Positions 1 to 24,482 of a stretch of 64,000 nucleotides of DNA are shown here, piece by piece. The stretch is from Acanthornis magna (taxonomy: Eukaryota > Chordata > Aves > Passeriformes > Acanthizidae): assembly GCA_036785705.1 (NCBI GenBank), contig JAWUZG010000051.1:15962501-16026500 (forward strand), read 5' to 3'. The position numbers and the translations under genes were made by a program. The notes under the pieces were generated by a model, which made no database searches, was not told the DNA's origin, and was given only the letters and a program-made list of their open reading frames with translations. Position 1 is the stretch's first letter. The number at the start of each line of letters is the position of its first letter.

Positions 1-1602
1 CAACACAAAAAAGTACAGATGACGAATTTTACCTTTATACTCAAAACACTGTACAGAGTCTGAGCTAAGATATTTGTGATCTCTGTTTGCTAGAGGTGGT
101 TTTAACAAATCAAAACAAAGCACAGCAGAATAATAATGATTAGCACAAAAATTATTCTAAGATTAAGTGACAGTTTGGTTTCACAAGCAAGAAGTTTTAT
201 TAATGAATAGTTCTCTTGATGAAAACTAAACCCTGTTATTTTTGTAGGACAGCTTAATGTCTCTCCTGGATTGGATTGTTCTACACACAAAAGCTGAATA
301 GACACGAGACCATATGTGAGCTTAACTTCAACTCGTGCCAGTTTAACAGGTCTTCCAGAGTCACAGAATGAAACTGGCATTCCTATGGTGCACATGACAG
401 GTGGAGAGAACTTCCACTGAACTTAAGACACTTAAAACCAGACAAGAGCATGGGGCAACTAGTCTGCGGGGCTCTCTTCACTGGCAGCAGAATGAAAGAT
501 GGTGTGTTACAGTTCTGTTCCACCTCAAGTGTCCATATCTGGTCTGTAAATGCCTAAAATTAGGAAAGATTAATACCTTGTCAAGCATCAGTGCCCATGC
601 TTGGGAAGACTCTCTCTTTCCCTCTCTCCCATTTATTGAGTTGTATTACTGGAACATTTTCTAATGTTCTGCAAATACATTTTTTTAAAAACAAAACAAT
701 TGTTGACGCTAATTTTGGCTTCCTTTCAAAGTCTTCAAAAGAGTATAAGAGTTATCTGCATCAGTTTCCTGAGCTGCATTTTACTTTCATTTTAGCAGAA
801 TTAACTAATGAATAGTGCCACGCTACATTTAATATTTTGCAGCACAGGCAGATGAAAGGTTCTACAGTTTTAGACTGTGACATCAGAAAGAAAGTAACAA
901 TATACCAGCCTCTCAGGTTTTCTCTGAGGATGAGACTTAGATGTCTGAACTCAGAGTCTCTTTCTAGGTTTCTCACCAAGTTTTTTCCAATTAGGAACAC
1001 TTCATACACATACCCATGCAACTTATTTACATTTATATATACTTTTACAAGACCTCACTGTAACACTTTCAGTTATCACCATCAGAGAAGAACATTATTG
1101 ACACAATTATTAGTTCTTTTTAATACATTGATTTTGCTGCAATAGTGTCAGCATATTTTATTATACGTGAAAATGCAGCTTAGTGCAAGCATATACTGAT
1201 ACAGCACACAAGGCATCAAACTCATATGCAGAAAAACAATATATTGCGTTTCTTCTGAGAAGGGAATATGCAGATTGTGTCAGATGTTTATGTACAGAAG
1301 AAATAAAGTTGCAAATCTACTTTAACAATGCTTTCTGATTTTTTTAATATCAGTTTTTCATTCTTCTTAAACTCAAGCCAGAAAACTGTTTAGATATTTT
1401 ATGTTCATCACTGCAGTAACTTCTAGAGTCTGATGTCAATAAACTTTTTACTCTGCCTTGCATCCTGAATAAATTCCTGAATATATACATTTTTGAAAAA
1501 TCTAACAAACAGTATTCCGAGTACTTCTCTATTCCTATATTAAACTTTTTTACAGAGCGAGTTTCCATCAAAAATTATCTTCCCACACAGATAAGGATCT
1601 TT
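1..1602. other. Noncoding stretch, probable GTF2E1 intron 2
   Basis: AT-rich DNA with no exon, RNA gene or repeat that I can recognise. Open frames here are under 105 codons and have no protein-like composition. Assignment to a GTF2E1 intron is inference: the gene's exon at 15817-16294 ends in a splice donor, and no later exon was found at lower coordinates. Confidence 0.4.
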
Positions 1603-1607
1603 CCTTA

Positions 1608-2496
1608 TGTCTTGGTTTGATAGACAGGTGTCTGCTAAGGAAGGCGGCAACCTTCCTTAGAACAGAGAATGTGAATCCCCTTCCCTCAGAATTATTATAA
1701 CTTTGGAATCAAGGGCTCTCAGGCAAAGGTATGGGAAAAGGAATAAGAGTTCTTTACTAGTATCTATAATGAGGTAACAAAAACAGTAAACAAGGATAAA
1801 AGCAGTAAACAAAACCAAATACTCAGTGGCAGATGTCCCTAGGCTGCCAGGCACTTTCCCGTTTGGTGCAGTCACAATCACGGCCAGCAGAGGCACTGTT
1901 GGGCTTCTAGACCAGCAGGGCAGGTGTGATGACTCTCGCACAGCTGCAGATGGCGCTGTGCAGCGAGGTCAGGCCAGTCTCGTGGGGATAATGGCAGGTG
2001 GCTGGGCAGAGATGGAGTACAGCCGCACGCATTGGGCAGGGAGCCCAGAGCAGGAAGATGGAATGGCAAGGTGGGCTGGCAGGAAACTCCGCAGTTGTGG
2101 CAGGCAGGGCGCAGGGTGGTGGCAAGCGGGGGTCCCGTTCTGCTGCAGCGCAGCTGGGAGATGCACCCTCCCGGAGGGGAAGAGAGGATTGGAGTCCTGT
2201 GCCTTTTTTCCCAAAGCGAGAACTCACCCACCAGGTAGAGAAAAGCCAGTGCAAAGCCGGGCTTTTATTACACAGTTGCAGCCAAAAAGCAGAGAGCCGC
2301 TTCTTTCCACTGCTCTCTCCTCCACGACTTGCAAGCGAGTATCTCGTTATCAAATCCTCCAAACTCTTGTTCCCGTGCCCGCCCAGCCAAAAGTCTTTGT
2401 CTCTTTTGAAAGAGTAGATGGCCCTTAAGTATTCGGTCGTTAGTTGCCTAGCAACAGAATGGTTAAAAATTCCACTTCCCCCCTCAACCTTCAACA
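1608..2496 (-). mobile_element. Solo LTR of an avian endogenous retrovirus-like element
   Basis: An element of about 889 bp that begins TG (TGTCTTGGTTTG) and ends CA (CTTCAACA). It is flanked by a perfect 5-bp target-site duplication, CCTTA, at 1603-1607 and 2497-2501. On the minus strand a poly(A) signal AATAAA lies inside GTGTAATAAAAGCC near 2263-2275, so the LTR would be transcribed leftward, with a long U5-like part. The interior is much more GC-rich than the flanks (about 1920-2230). No gag, pol or env reading frame is present, so this looks like a recombined solo LTR. A 5-bp duplication fits ERVL-like or similar families, but the exact family needs a repeat library. The open frames of up to 202 codons inside it are by-products of GC content. 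Confidence 0.8.
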
Positions 2497-2501
2497 CCTT
2501 A

Positions 2502-16294
<13,793 letters not shown>

Positions 16295-19200
16295 CTGCAA
16301 TGAAAAAAAGGCAGATGGATTCTTAGCTAGTCTTCTAACTTCCGAAGTTTTTACTTCTCTTACTTACAGGTAAGAAAAGGACGGGGTGTTTTCCATTTCC
16401 ATTTTCCAAGCCCTGTATTGTCTCCTTAGGTGTCAATAATGCTAATGCTACAGAAATAGAAATAGGAAATGGTACCTCTCATTCAAAACAAATTTATGTA
16501 CAATTTTTTAAAAAGCACACAAGAAATTAATACCAAAACATACAGCAGATTTAATTTCTATTCAGTCACAGCCAACACAGCTAGAGTAGGAGAGCTGTCG
16601 TGAAGCTGAGCTCTAGCAAACAGCTTTTTGATCAGCTGAGACTTGTAAATTGAGAAAAGCAATAAATGGCTACAGCAAGAAAGTTCCTAACACAGCCCAG
16701 GAGTGGAGTCTTAGGGCCTCTGACATCACTTGATCCCATTGTTAGCAGCCCTGTCTGGTTTAACACCTCAGCCATCCCTGGGCAGAGATGCAGTATGAGG
16801 ACAGCTTGCTGTACAGGCAGGTATGCACTCAAGCAAAAGCTCCCAGCCACACCATGAGAACAGATACTTTCTGAAAAACAGACCTCGCTCAACTATCTGC
16901 AGCATGAAAACCATTAGCACTACCAACTCCTACACCACAAACTGCTTCAGCCTTGTTCTTACATGAGCAAATAGGTCCGTACAAAGGACTGAGCCTTCAT
17001 TTAAAGTCCCACATTTAGACCATAAGAGCCCATGAATAATGTGGCATAATAAATGAAGCAAAAATCAAGACATACCAAACATGAAGTGACGAAGTGTTTA
17101 AAAAAGAAGAAAATATTCCATGAAGCATCCTTTGAGTCCGTACCACCACTTACCAGGCTGTGACAAGGCAGTAATTTCTAAGTATTGTATTTTCCTTCAC
17201 TTTCCTTCACCATTAACATCAAATGGCATAAATGGTCATGACTATTAAAAGCTTCTGTGACATACATGGCAACATATATAGGATCACACGCAGGAATTCC
17301 TCACATTGTCACCCCTGCCAGATTTCGCCAATAGACAACAGAAGTGATTCAAGTTAAGAACAAAGTATTAAAGGGGCTTTTGAAATACCCATTCAGAAGG
17401 CTGCACTTCCAGTTAACATCAAATAAGACTCCGAATTATCTATTTCAATGTGAGTTTTCTATGCGAGTTTTAGACGAGTAACCATTTCTTAAGCAAAAGG
17501 TTCCCTCAACTGAAGAAGCCCCCCCCGCCAATTTCTGTTTTTTCATCATTGCTAAGCAATTTTTATCTGTGAACTAATATAATAAATTGCAAAACTCTGA
17601 CAATCTCAATTTTCACTTCCATTAGATGTTTCACACACTGAATATGTATCTCCCCAGCATTCAAGCCTATCAAATAAAGGAAAGCAGAAAGTGACAGAAG
17701 AAAGGATCAGGATGAGTATCCTATTTGTTTCACTGCTGTCATAAAGCCTGTGATAGGCCTTTTGACAAACACCATTACACAACTTTAGTACACTCCCCAC
17801 ACTAAGACATCCCCCAGAGATCACCAACTCTATATGTAACCAAGCAGCTGCTGACTCACTTCCATCAGCTAAGACTCCTCAAAAATCTGTGATCCTGTAT
17901 CACAGTAGCCTGCTTGGAATTTTTTTTAAATGAGAAACAGTACCCTTTCAAAAAAGTGTAACATTACCCAAAGAAGCTTTATTCCACTTCCACCCCTATC
18001 CTCTTCTGCCACTGAGGAAGGATATTCCTCTCAAGGGTTATGGCCGGTGCAACTGCAAAGTTGGAATATGAAGTTTCACAGTAAGTAAATTAAGATCATC
18101 CTTTCTTTTCTGCCTGTTGGATAAGAAAAACACCATTTTCATCCCTTTCTTTTAAAACACTTCCCTGCTTAAGCTTTTCTTTTCCTGTAACTTAGGGCCA
18201 AATGATACGCACAATGCTCAAACTGAAATTAACTAAACGACATTTGTTGACTGCTGGTGTGCAGGCTGAGAATAGCTTAAAGAAAACAATGCCTGGATGT
18301 CCAGCTACAGCTTCCTTTTAAGGAAATTCAATTAAAATACGTCCATCACACCAAAAATTAACCATGAAACAAGTACTTCTAGAGTCAGTCAGCTTTCTCT
18401 TGCATGCCAGATACACAGTGATTTATCTCACACAAAGGAGAGTTTTATAGAGCTTTGCATTGAAGGTAAAAGTGTTAGCAATAAAGGATACCCCATCAAG
18501 AGCTGGCCATGTAGTATTTTGGAATCTCTAAGTCAGACCGAATCTAAATACTGTCATAGGATATTATCCTTAAAGATCAGCTTCATTCTGTTGGTATTTT
18601 TTCAGTCCTTCAGTCACTTAAAGATAAACCTTGGTTTTGACTATATCTGTCAGTCAATGCAGAAGCTGGAGGGAAGCTTTTATTTATTCAAATTGATTAA
18701 ATCTTATTCAGAGTTTAAGCACAGGAAAGAATGAATGTAAAGATCAATTTTAAATAAAATCTGGCACCTCAAGAGATTGAAAATGTCAATTTTTTAAAGT
18801 CAAAATCTTTTTAAGTGCTGATCTGAAGAGAAGACAACCTTCTCTCCTCAACAACCCACTTTCCCTAAAACTTCCTTGTAGAAAAACTTGGTCATGCAAC
18901 TTGTATGGGGCACAGTGACCTTCAGAACACCAGCCGAAATAAGAAAATGGGAGAAAAATGTTTTTAAATAAGCACATCACACTCTGGATACCTCATCTGA
19001 GAGCTGATGGAAAGCACTTTCTCTGCATTGATAAGACAGCTGCAGATTTCCACAGACACTTTCAAAACACGTTTAAAGTACAATTTCCTGAATAATGCAC
19101 TCAAACAGCTTAAATGGAGACCTACAAAGGACCAATAAATAAAACCAACTCTAGGAATTTTCAGCAATAGTCGGAGATTTAATAATATTTCTTAGTGTCA

Positions 19201-22200
19201 AGCACTAGAAAATATTCTTTTTCATCTAGTGGCACTAGGAGTTTTAACACAATTTCTTTTCCTCTGTTGGAGGTTTTGAGTGACGTCCAAATCTTCTATT
19301 CCCTTAGGTAACAGAGGGCATCTTGACTGTGAGACTGGTTTTTTTCCATGTGCGGATATATGGAAATACAAGCAATTCTGAAAACACTGGAAACCATTCT
19401 TTCCTATTACCCTCCACTTCAAAAAGTGGATTAACGCAGGTTAAATTCTAAATTCTGCAGAAGACAGCGTTCGAGTGAAACAAACAACTGACTAGTTTTC
19501 ATCTTTCAGGAGAAAAAAAAACAAGTGCAAACCACTGCCAGATCTCACCAGGTCAAGCTGATGTCTGGCCCACAAAGAATCCAAGGCTTTTAATCCCTAA
19601 ACTGGAAATTCTTACTATCTTTCACCAGGCAAAAAAGACATTGATGCAGCTCACAAAATTCAAAAGCAGGGGACTTTACCATTACATCCTTGGGCAATGA
19701 TTTCACCTTCCCCCGAAGCACTAAGTCAAGCCTGAATTAATTACATGTGCAAAGAAATATGATAACACCTTTTAACAAGGTTTTCGTGGATGTGCATCTG
19801 TTTCATAACAATGTCTGAACTGATCTTAATAATTTATGAACATCAAGGAACGTTTTCAGGGAAAAAAATGGCCAAGATACTTGGCTATGCTGGTAAGCAC
19901 CTATAGCACCAATAATAAAGCACACTGGACAGGATCATATTCAAAAAGCCAAAAGAAAAATTTCCAAATTTAAACATGGACTTTATTAAAAGAGACAGTT
20001 GTTGGGGAATTGTTCTGGGTAATTACATTAATACAATTCAGTATTATGGATACAGGAGGAAAGCAGACCTGTCTGTGTTAACACAGTAGGACAGCAAACC
20101 TAAATACACATCTGTTGGGTTTTTTAAATTGCTGTAATTGAAAGAATTAATATTGATGTGTCTATAAAAGGCAACACTGGAAAAAGAGAATTACAGTTAC
20201 ACAACACAATTAGATCTGTTGGGTGAAGGAAATCAGGGTACATTCTGCAATACTGTACCTCAGGTTGAGTAAAATGGATGAGGCCTTTAGCATAATCAGA
20301 AAGGAAGTCACAGGGAGAACAAGTGACTGCAAAAAAAACATTCAATATGATGAAACCAAAGACCACATAAAAGTCAGAAATTCAACTGAGTAAACATCTC
20401 CACTGGTCAGGACTCTTCTGATGCAACATCCAAGCAACTGAACTCTTCTTCTCCACATACAACAATTTCAAGAGTTCTTCTGTGAACTCAAACAGGAATT
20501 GTGCTAATGATGCTAGATCTGATTTTTTTCCTGCTTTTCCTGACAAAAACTGAGACAAAGAGTGCTAGAAAGGTGATACCTAGAAGCCACAATATAGATG
20601 AAACTAGTACTACAAATTATGGAAGCCTACATCAGCCAGTGAATGAATATGAATTTTCACCCAATACTACAAATGTAGATCATCCTGTTTCAACATGTAA
20701 CTTTGAGACTTACATTAATTTTACCCAGAAAATGTAATGGCCTCACTATTCATATATTTGAACCAAACATTTTAAAAGCAGGACCTTGAAAAAGGAAGCA
20801 GACTGCTCTTCAGACTCATATGAATATACAAACCCTTTAAAACACTCCAGATCTCTTGTGGAGGAAAACTGGGAGTTGCAGGTTTGGCTGTGAACCTAGG
20901 CTATCATATACACTATTAAGACTTGCACAGGTGCTTCCCATTTTTCCCCATATCTTATTTATATACTTAGCGTTCTTTTTCACTAAATCTCTGAAACCAG
21001 CTTTTGCCAATTTGTTTGGAAAAGAATTCTGCAAACTTTTGAGACATGATATTTAAAAAAGGGGAAAAGATTACTTGCTTACACCACTGATATGGTTTCT
21101 TCAGGTAAAATCAAAATCAGATTATAATAAAAGAATCCCCTCACCTGTAAATGTGGCAGGTACAACAGGCTTCCTGGAGCCCCTGTATGGGCTGCTGCCA
21201 TATGCCACTCCTGCAGTCACTTGCAAATACCAGATCTCAGTTTTGTAATCTCTCACTCTAACCAGATTTAAAATTCTGCCTTTCAGAAGATGATGAAGTT
21301 AAGCTAAGAGATTTTGAATCTTCCTGAGAACAGGGAGGGAAGGCATAAATTTCAGAACTACGGTGGGAAAACATGCCATCAAAATTTTAAATGTCTGCAC
21401 AATGGAACCTCAGACACTACTTATCCTTTCCAGAAAATGGCACAGAATCTGCCACTTTCAAGTCTTGCTTTTACTTGCTTTTCTCTGTAGTGAGCCCAGA
21501 ACTGCCTTTATCCCACATCAGTTGCAAAGCCAAAGTCTTCTGACATTTTATCAAGCGCTCACTGAGTTTCATTCCCTGGGGAGTTCAAGAACACTACTGC
21601 TCAGCCTTCCTGCACTACATCTTGATGAGAAATAGTGTATTTTCATTGCAAGACCTGCCTTGAAGTATTAGGGCAGAAAAGAACAATCTGCTTTCACTGA
21701 AATCCCATCTTCTTGTTTGCTTTCCATAAACAGAAACCAGGAGGCCACAGGTATCATAGGTTTTCTTCACTTAGGATGAAAAGTTGTGCTGCAGCTGCAC
21801 ACAGAGGGGCCCAGCTGAAACCAGGGTGTTTCCCCCTAATTCCACAAGTGAAAATACATGGAACCAGATGTGATCAGGCCACAGGGTCTGACCAGGCAAG
21901 GCAGAAACTGAACAATGCAGGTTCAGGATGTAATTCTCAATCACTTTGATAATCTTAATCCAGCATAAACAATAGCAAGGTGTCAGGAAATTAAAGGACC
22001 ACCTGTGTGCATATACACAAATGGATGAAACTTCCTGTTGCAATTTAAGTCAAATTACACCTTCCCTCCCAAAAGGAAGTCTTTATTTTCCTTCCTTGCC
22101 TTTAGCCACAAGCCCCTCCCTTCTGTGCTAATTCTGACAGTTCACTATTCACATAGCAATGTGAATCAAGTTGATAAAAAGTGAAACACTAAATGCCAAA

Positions 22201-23478
22201 GTAAAAAGGTAGGACATTTCAGAGAGAGCCAAGGGGAAAAGTTTAAGAATTGAATAATTTATGTTACCAGACTAGAGCCAACACAAAATAGATAAAAGAA
22301 TGCATGGCTAAGAATGCAGATGAGTGAGCTTTCCCCACAGGTGGCAAAATTGACTCAACTGTAACATGATGCCACTAGAAGTGTTTAATTATGGGCACCA
22401 GAACATCTTGCAATTTACACTCTGATCTGCATATACCAGCAGAATATATGTTATTTTGGAGACGTGCAAGCATTGGCCCCCACATAATGTAGTTGTAAGG
22501 TTTGGGGGTTTGTTTGAAAGGAAGAAAGTAAGATCATTTCTCTCACATATCAAGCCTAGGAAGTCATGATCACACTGAAGCACAGTGGGTTTAACCCCAG
22601 CATTCCTTTCTAAGTTTCTGACCGGAAAAAAGCAGTAATTACTTTTCACGTTACAGATTAAATAAGACCTGGAATGCCACACTTCTCATCATGATTTGAG
22701 TAGTACTGTCTTTTGGAAATTCCAGAAAGACAATGAAAAATTATGGAAGTATTTGGTTCAGTACAGTTTTAGTGCATCAGAGTACAAGCAAGTGTGTACA
22801 TACTGTGGAGATGAGCAATAAAGAAACAAAGAAACTACATAACAAGACACCAGATTAGCTTTAATTAACATAATTTCTCGTTTAGAAGAATCCCCTAAAG
22901 CATCCTGTGAGAGAGTTGTATCTCACAGGAAGTGGAAGACAAGAATGCAATTCACATCAACTCCCATCATGCCTCCTTCCTGCCAGAAAAACATGTGCTC
23001 CTCGCCCAAGCACATGGCTCTACCCTCACTCATGCCAGCTCTGGCACTTTGTGCACCAAATTGATCACTTAAAGGCAGAAAAATACATTTCCTTTTTTTT
23101 CTTTTTTTTCTTTTTACTATGTTTTTCAACAGTTTAATGAGCTGGTGGAGAAATCTGATGAGCAACAGAGCCAGCAAGTATGAGAGGATGCCACTGCACT
23201 GAAAAGTATGAAAGAAAAAACTCCACCTTTCGTGCATGAAAATGCACCTTAGCTGTGCATGGCTGAATACCCTTTTTAGAATACTGATCTTCCTTGTTCA
23301 TTCTGAGCCACCTGGAATGGCACAAGCCTGACAGCCGGACCCATTTAATAACAGCTTGGTGCCACTATGAGATGTGATGTTCTCCCGCTTCTCAGGGAAC
23401 CAGCACACTCCTGAGGCCAGAAGAAAAGGAATACACAAAACAAAACAAAAACTTAAAAAAAACCCCCACAGAACAACG

Positions 23479-23516
<38 letters not shown>

Positions 23517-24077
23517 AGTAAGCAAGCCTATAAACTCAACCTTGCTGACCTGGAAAACTGAATGGTTATATGGCTGGCTGGTTGGCTCAAACCTGGCAAA
23601 CAGGAATGAGCTTGATTTGCAAGTCAGCTACTCTTCAGATGCCCATAATCCTGCATGTCCCTTCAAATTACAAACTACACAGACCTCCTAGACTGTAACA
23701 GCAGACGAAGCTTCAACGCCAATCAGAGGGGAGAACCCTTACGCCATCTGCACAGCTTCCCATTCCCTACCCACTTTTATGTGTTGAGCTTTAAACATCA
23801 GACTGTGTAGGTTTCTGTAAGAGAAGAGGCGGTCAGCAGCACCTCTTAAAAAAATTTTAAAAATTAAAAAAGACAAAACAAAACAAAGAAGAAGCCTCAA
23901 CAAACACCGCAGGAGGAACGGTAGACGGTGGGAAGGAGTCAAGGCGAGGACGGGGCCCAGACGGGCACAACGTGCGGGGAGCACGAGCCCCGCGGGCCGC
24001 TCTGCGGCACCCAAGCGCCGGGCCGGGGGCCTCCGCGGGCCGCAGGCACCACCCCGCTCCCCGGGGCCGGCACTGAC
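16295..24077 (-). other. GTF2E1: GTF2E1 intron 1
   Basis: This interval lies between the predicted noncoding first exon and the coding exon. It is about 7.8 kb, AT-rich, with no recognisable gene, RNA or element. Near its left-strand start (23439-23514) lies an A-rich tract ending in 36 consecutive A. No open frame here looks like a protein. The extent depends on the exon 1 donor being correct. Confidence 0.65.
23439..23514. repeat. A-rich tract with a 36-base poly(A) run
   Basis: CAAAA-type sequence leads into an uninterrupted A run at 23479-23514. It could be the tail of a decayed retroposon or a simple repeat. I could not see an element body to its left, so I leave it as low-complexity sequence. 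Run length is likely to vary between individuals and assemblies. Confidence 0.8.
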
Positions 24078-24140
24078 CTGGCGCCGCTTCCAGCTCTTCC
24101 CGGCTCCGGGCGGCGCTTCCAGCGGCTCCGCCACCGGCGT
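24078..24140 (-). other. GTF2E1: Predicted GTF2E1 noncoding exon 1 (5' UTR)
   Basis: On the minus strand a strong donor, GCGCCAG|GTCAGTG, has its GT just left of 24078, inside the CpG island. The coding exon at 15817-16294 has an acceptor only 30 bases before its start codon, so an upstream noncoding exon is required. In human, GTF2E1 starts within a few hundred bases of RABL3 in the opposite direction, which fits this position. The right boundary (transcription start) is a guess, placed short of the CRE at 24159. Confidence 0.6.
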
Positions 24141-24158
24141 CACCGCCGCGCGCACCTC

Positions 24159-24166
24159 TGACGTCA
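24159..24166. promoter_or_regulatory. CRE palindrome (CREB/ATF site)
   Basis: A perfect TGACGTCA octamer in the CpG island, just upstream of the predicted GTF2E1 first exon. Full palindromic CREs near CpG-island starts are typical CREB/ATF targets. Being symmetric it could serve both genes; its closeness to the GTF2E1 side suggests that gene first. Confidence 0.7.
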
Positions 24167-24258
24167 GCGACACGGGCGGCGCCTGCGCTGCGCCGCACGG
24201 CCCCCTCTCTTCCCGCGTCGCGCGCTCCACTCAGCGGCACGAGCGACAGGGAAGAGAG

Positions 24259-24263
24259 CCAAT
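24259..24263 (+). promoter_or_regulatory. CCAAT box (NF-Y), first
   Basis: GCCAATC on the plus strand, between the two divergent genes. It is the first of four CCAAT pentamers within 135 bases. Confidence 0.6.
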
Positions 24264-24293
24264 CCCGTGCTCGCACGGCCCCGCCTTCCCGCC

Positions 24294-24302
24294 CTCGCGA
24301 GA
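24294..24302. promoter_or_regulatory. TCTCGCGAGA-type palindrome (BANP motif)
   Basis: CTCGCGAGA matches nine of ten bases of the TCTCGCGAGA element, which is bound by BANP and common in CpG-island and bidirectional promoters. It sits midway between the two genes. The first base of the decamer is C instead of T. Confidence 0.6.
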
Positions 24303-24308
24303 GATAAG

Positions 24309-24313
24309 CCAAT
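24309..24313 (+). promoter_or_regulatory. CCAAT box (NF-Y), second
   Basis: GCCAATCAG on the plus strand, a close match to the NF-Y consensus, 50 bases from the first CCAAT box. Confidence 0.65.
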
Positions 24314-24350
24314 CAGAAGTGAGAGCCGCTCTGGCCGCTGGGGCTGACAG

Positions 24351-24355
24351 CCAAT
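24351..24355 (+). promoter_or_regulatory. CCAAT box (NF-Y), third
   Basis: AGCCAATAG on the plus strand, 42 bases after the second CCAAT box and 86 bases before the RABL3 start codon. Confidence 0.6.
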
Positions 24356-24388
24356 AGACTGAGAGAAACAGCAAGAATACGCGTCGCG

Positions 24389-24393
24389 ATTGG
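24389..24393 (-). promoter_or_regulatory. Inverted CCAAT box (NF-Y), fourth
   Basis: CGATTGGCGG reads as CCGCCAATCG on the minus strand, a good NF-Y match. It is the only one of the four boxes in this orientation and lies 44 bases before the RABL3 start codon, so it may be close to the RABL3 transcription start. Confidence 0.6.
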
Positions 24394-24434
24394 CGGGGGC
24401 GCCCGTGGCCGGGCGCTGTTGCGAGGCGGCATAA

Positions 24435-24445
24435 AGATGGCGGCT
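24435..24445 (+). promoter_or_regulatory. RABL3: YY1-like motif over the RABL3 start codon
   Basis: AAGATGGCGGC matches the YY1 element that often overlaps the start codon of housekeeping genes in vertebrates. It also gives the ATG a usable context, with G at +4 but A rather than the preferred purine set further upstream. Confidence 0.5.
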
Positions 24446-24482
24446 CTGGACAGGGTCAAGGTGCTGGTGCTGGGCGACTCTG
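24437..24482 (+). CDS. RABL3: RABL3 exon 1
   Basis: The ATG at 24437 opens [15 protein letters not shown], the first beta strand and the start of the P-loop. Donor G|GTGAGT splits the codon for Gly16. The following intron is only 180 bases. Confidence 0.96.

Noticed and set aside
23739..24312. Minus-strand frames of 151 and 163 codons in the CpG island
   Set aside because: They are Arg/Ala/Gly/Pro-rich, overlap one another and the predicted promoter and noncoding exon, and match the expectation for CpG-rich DNA.
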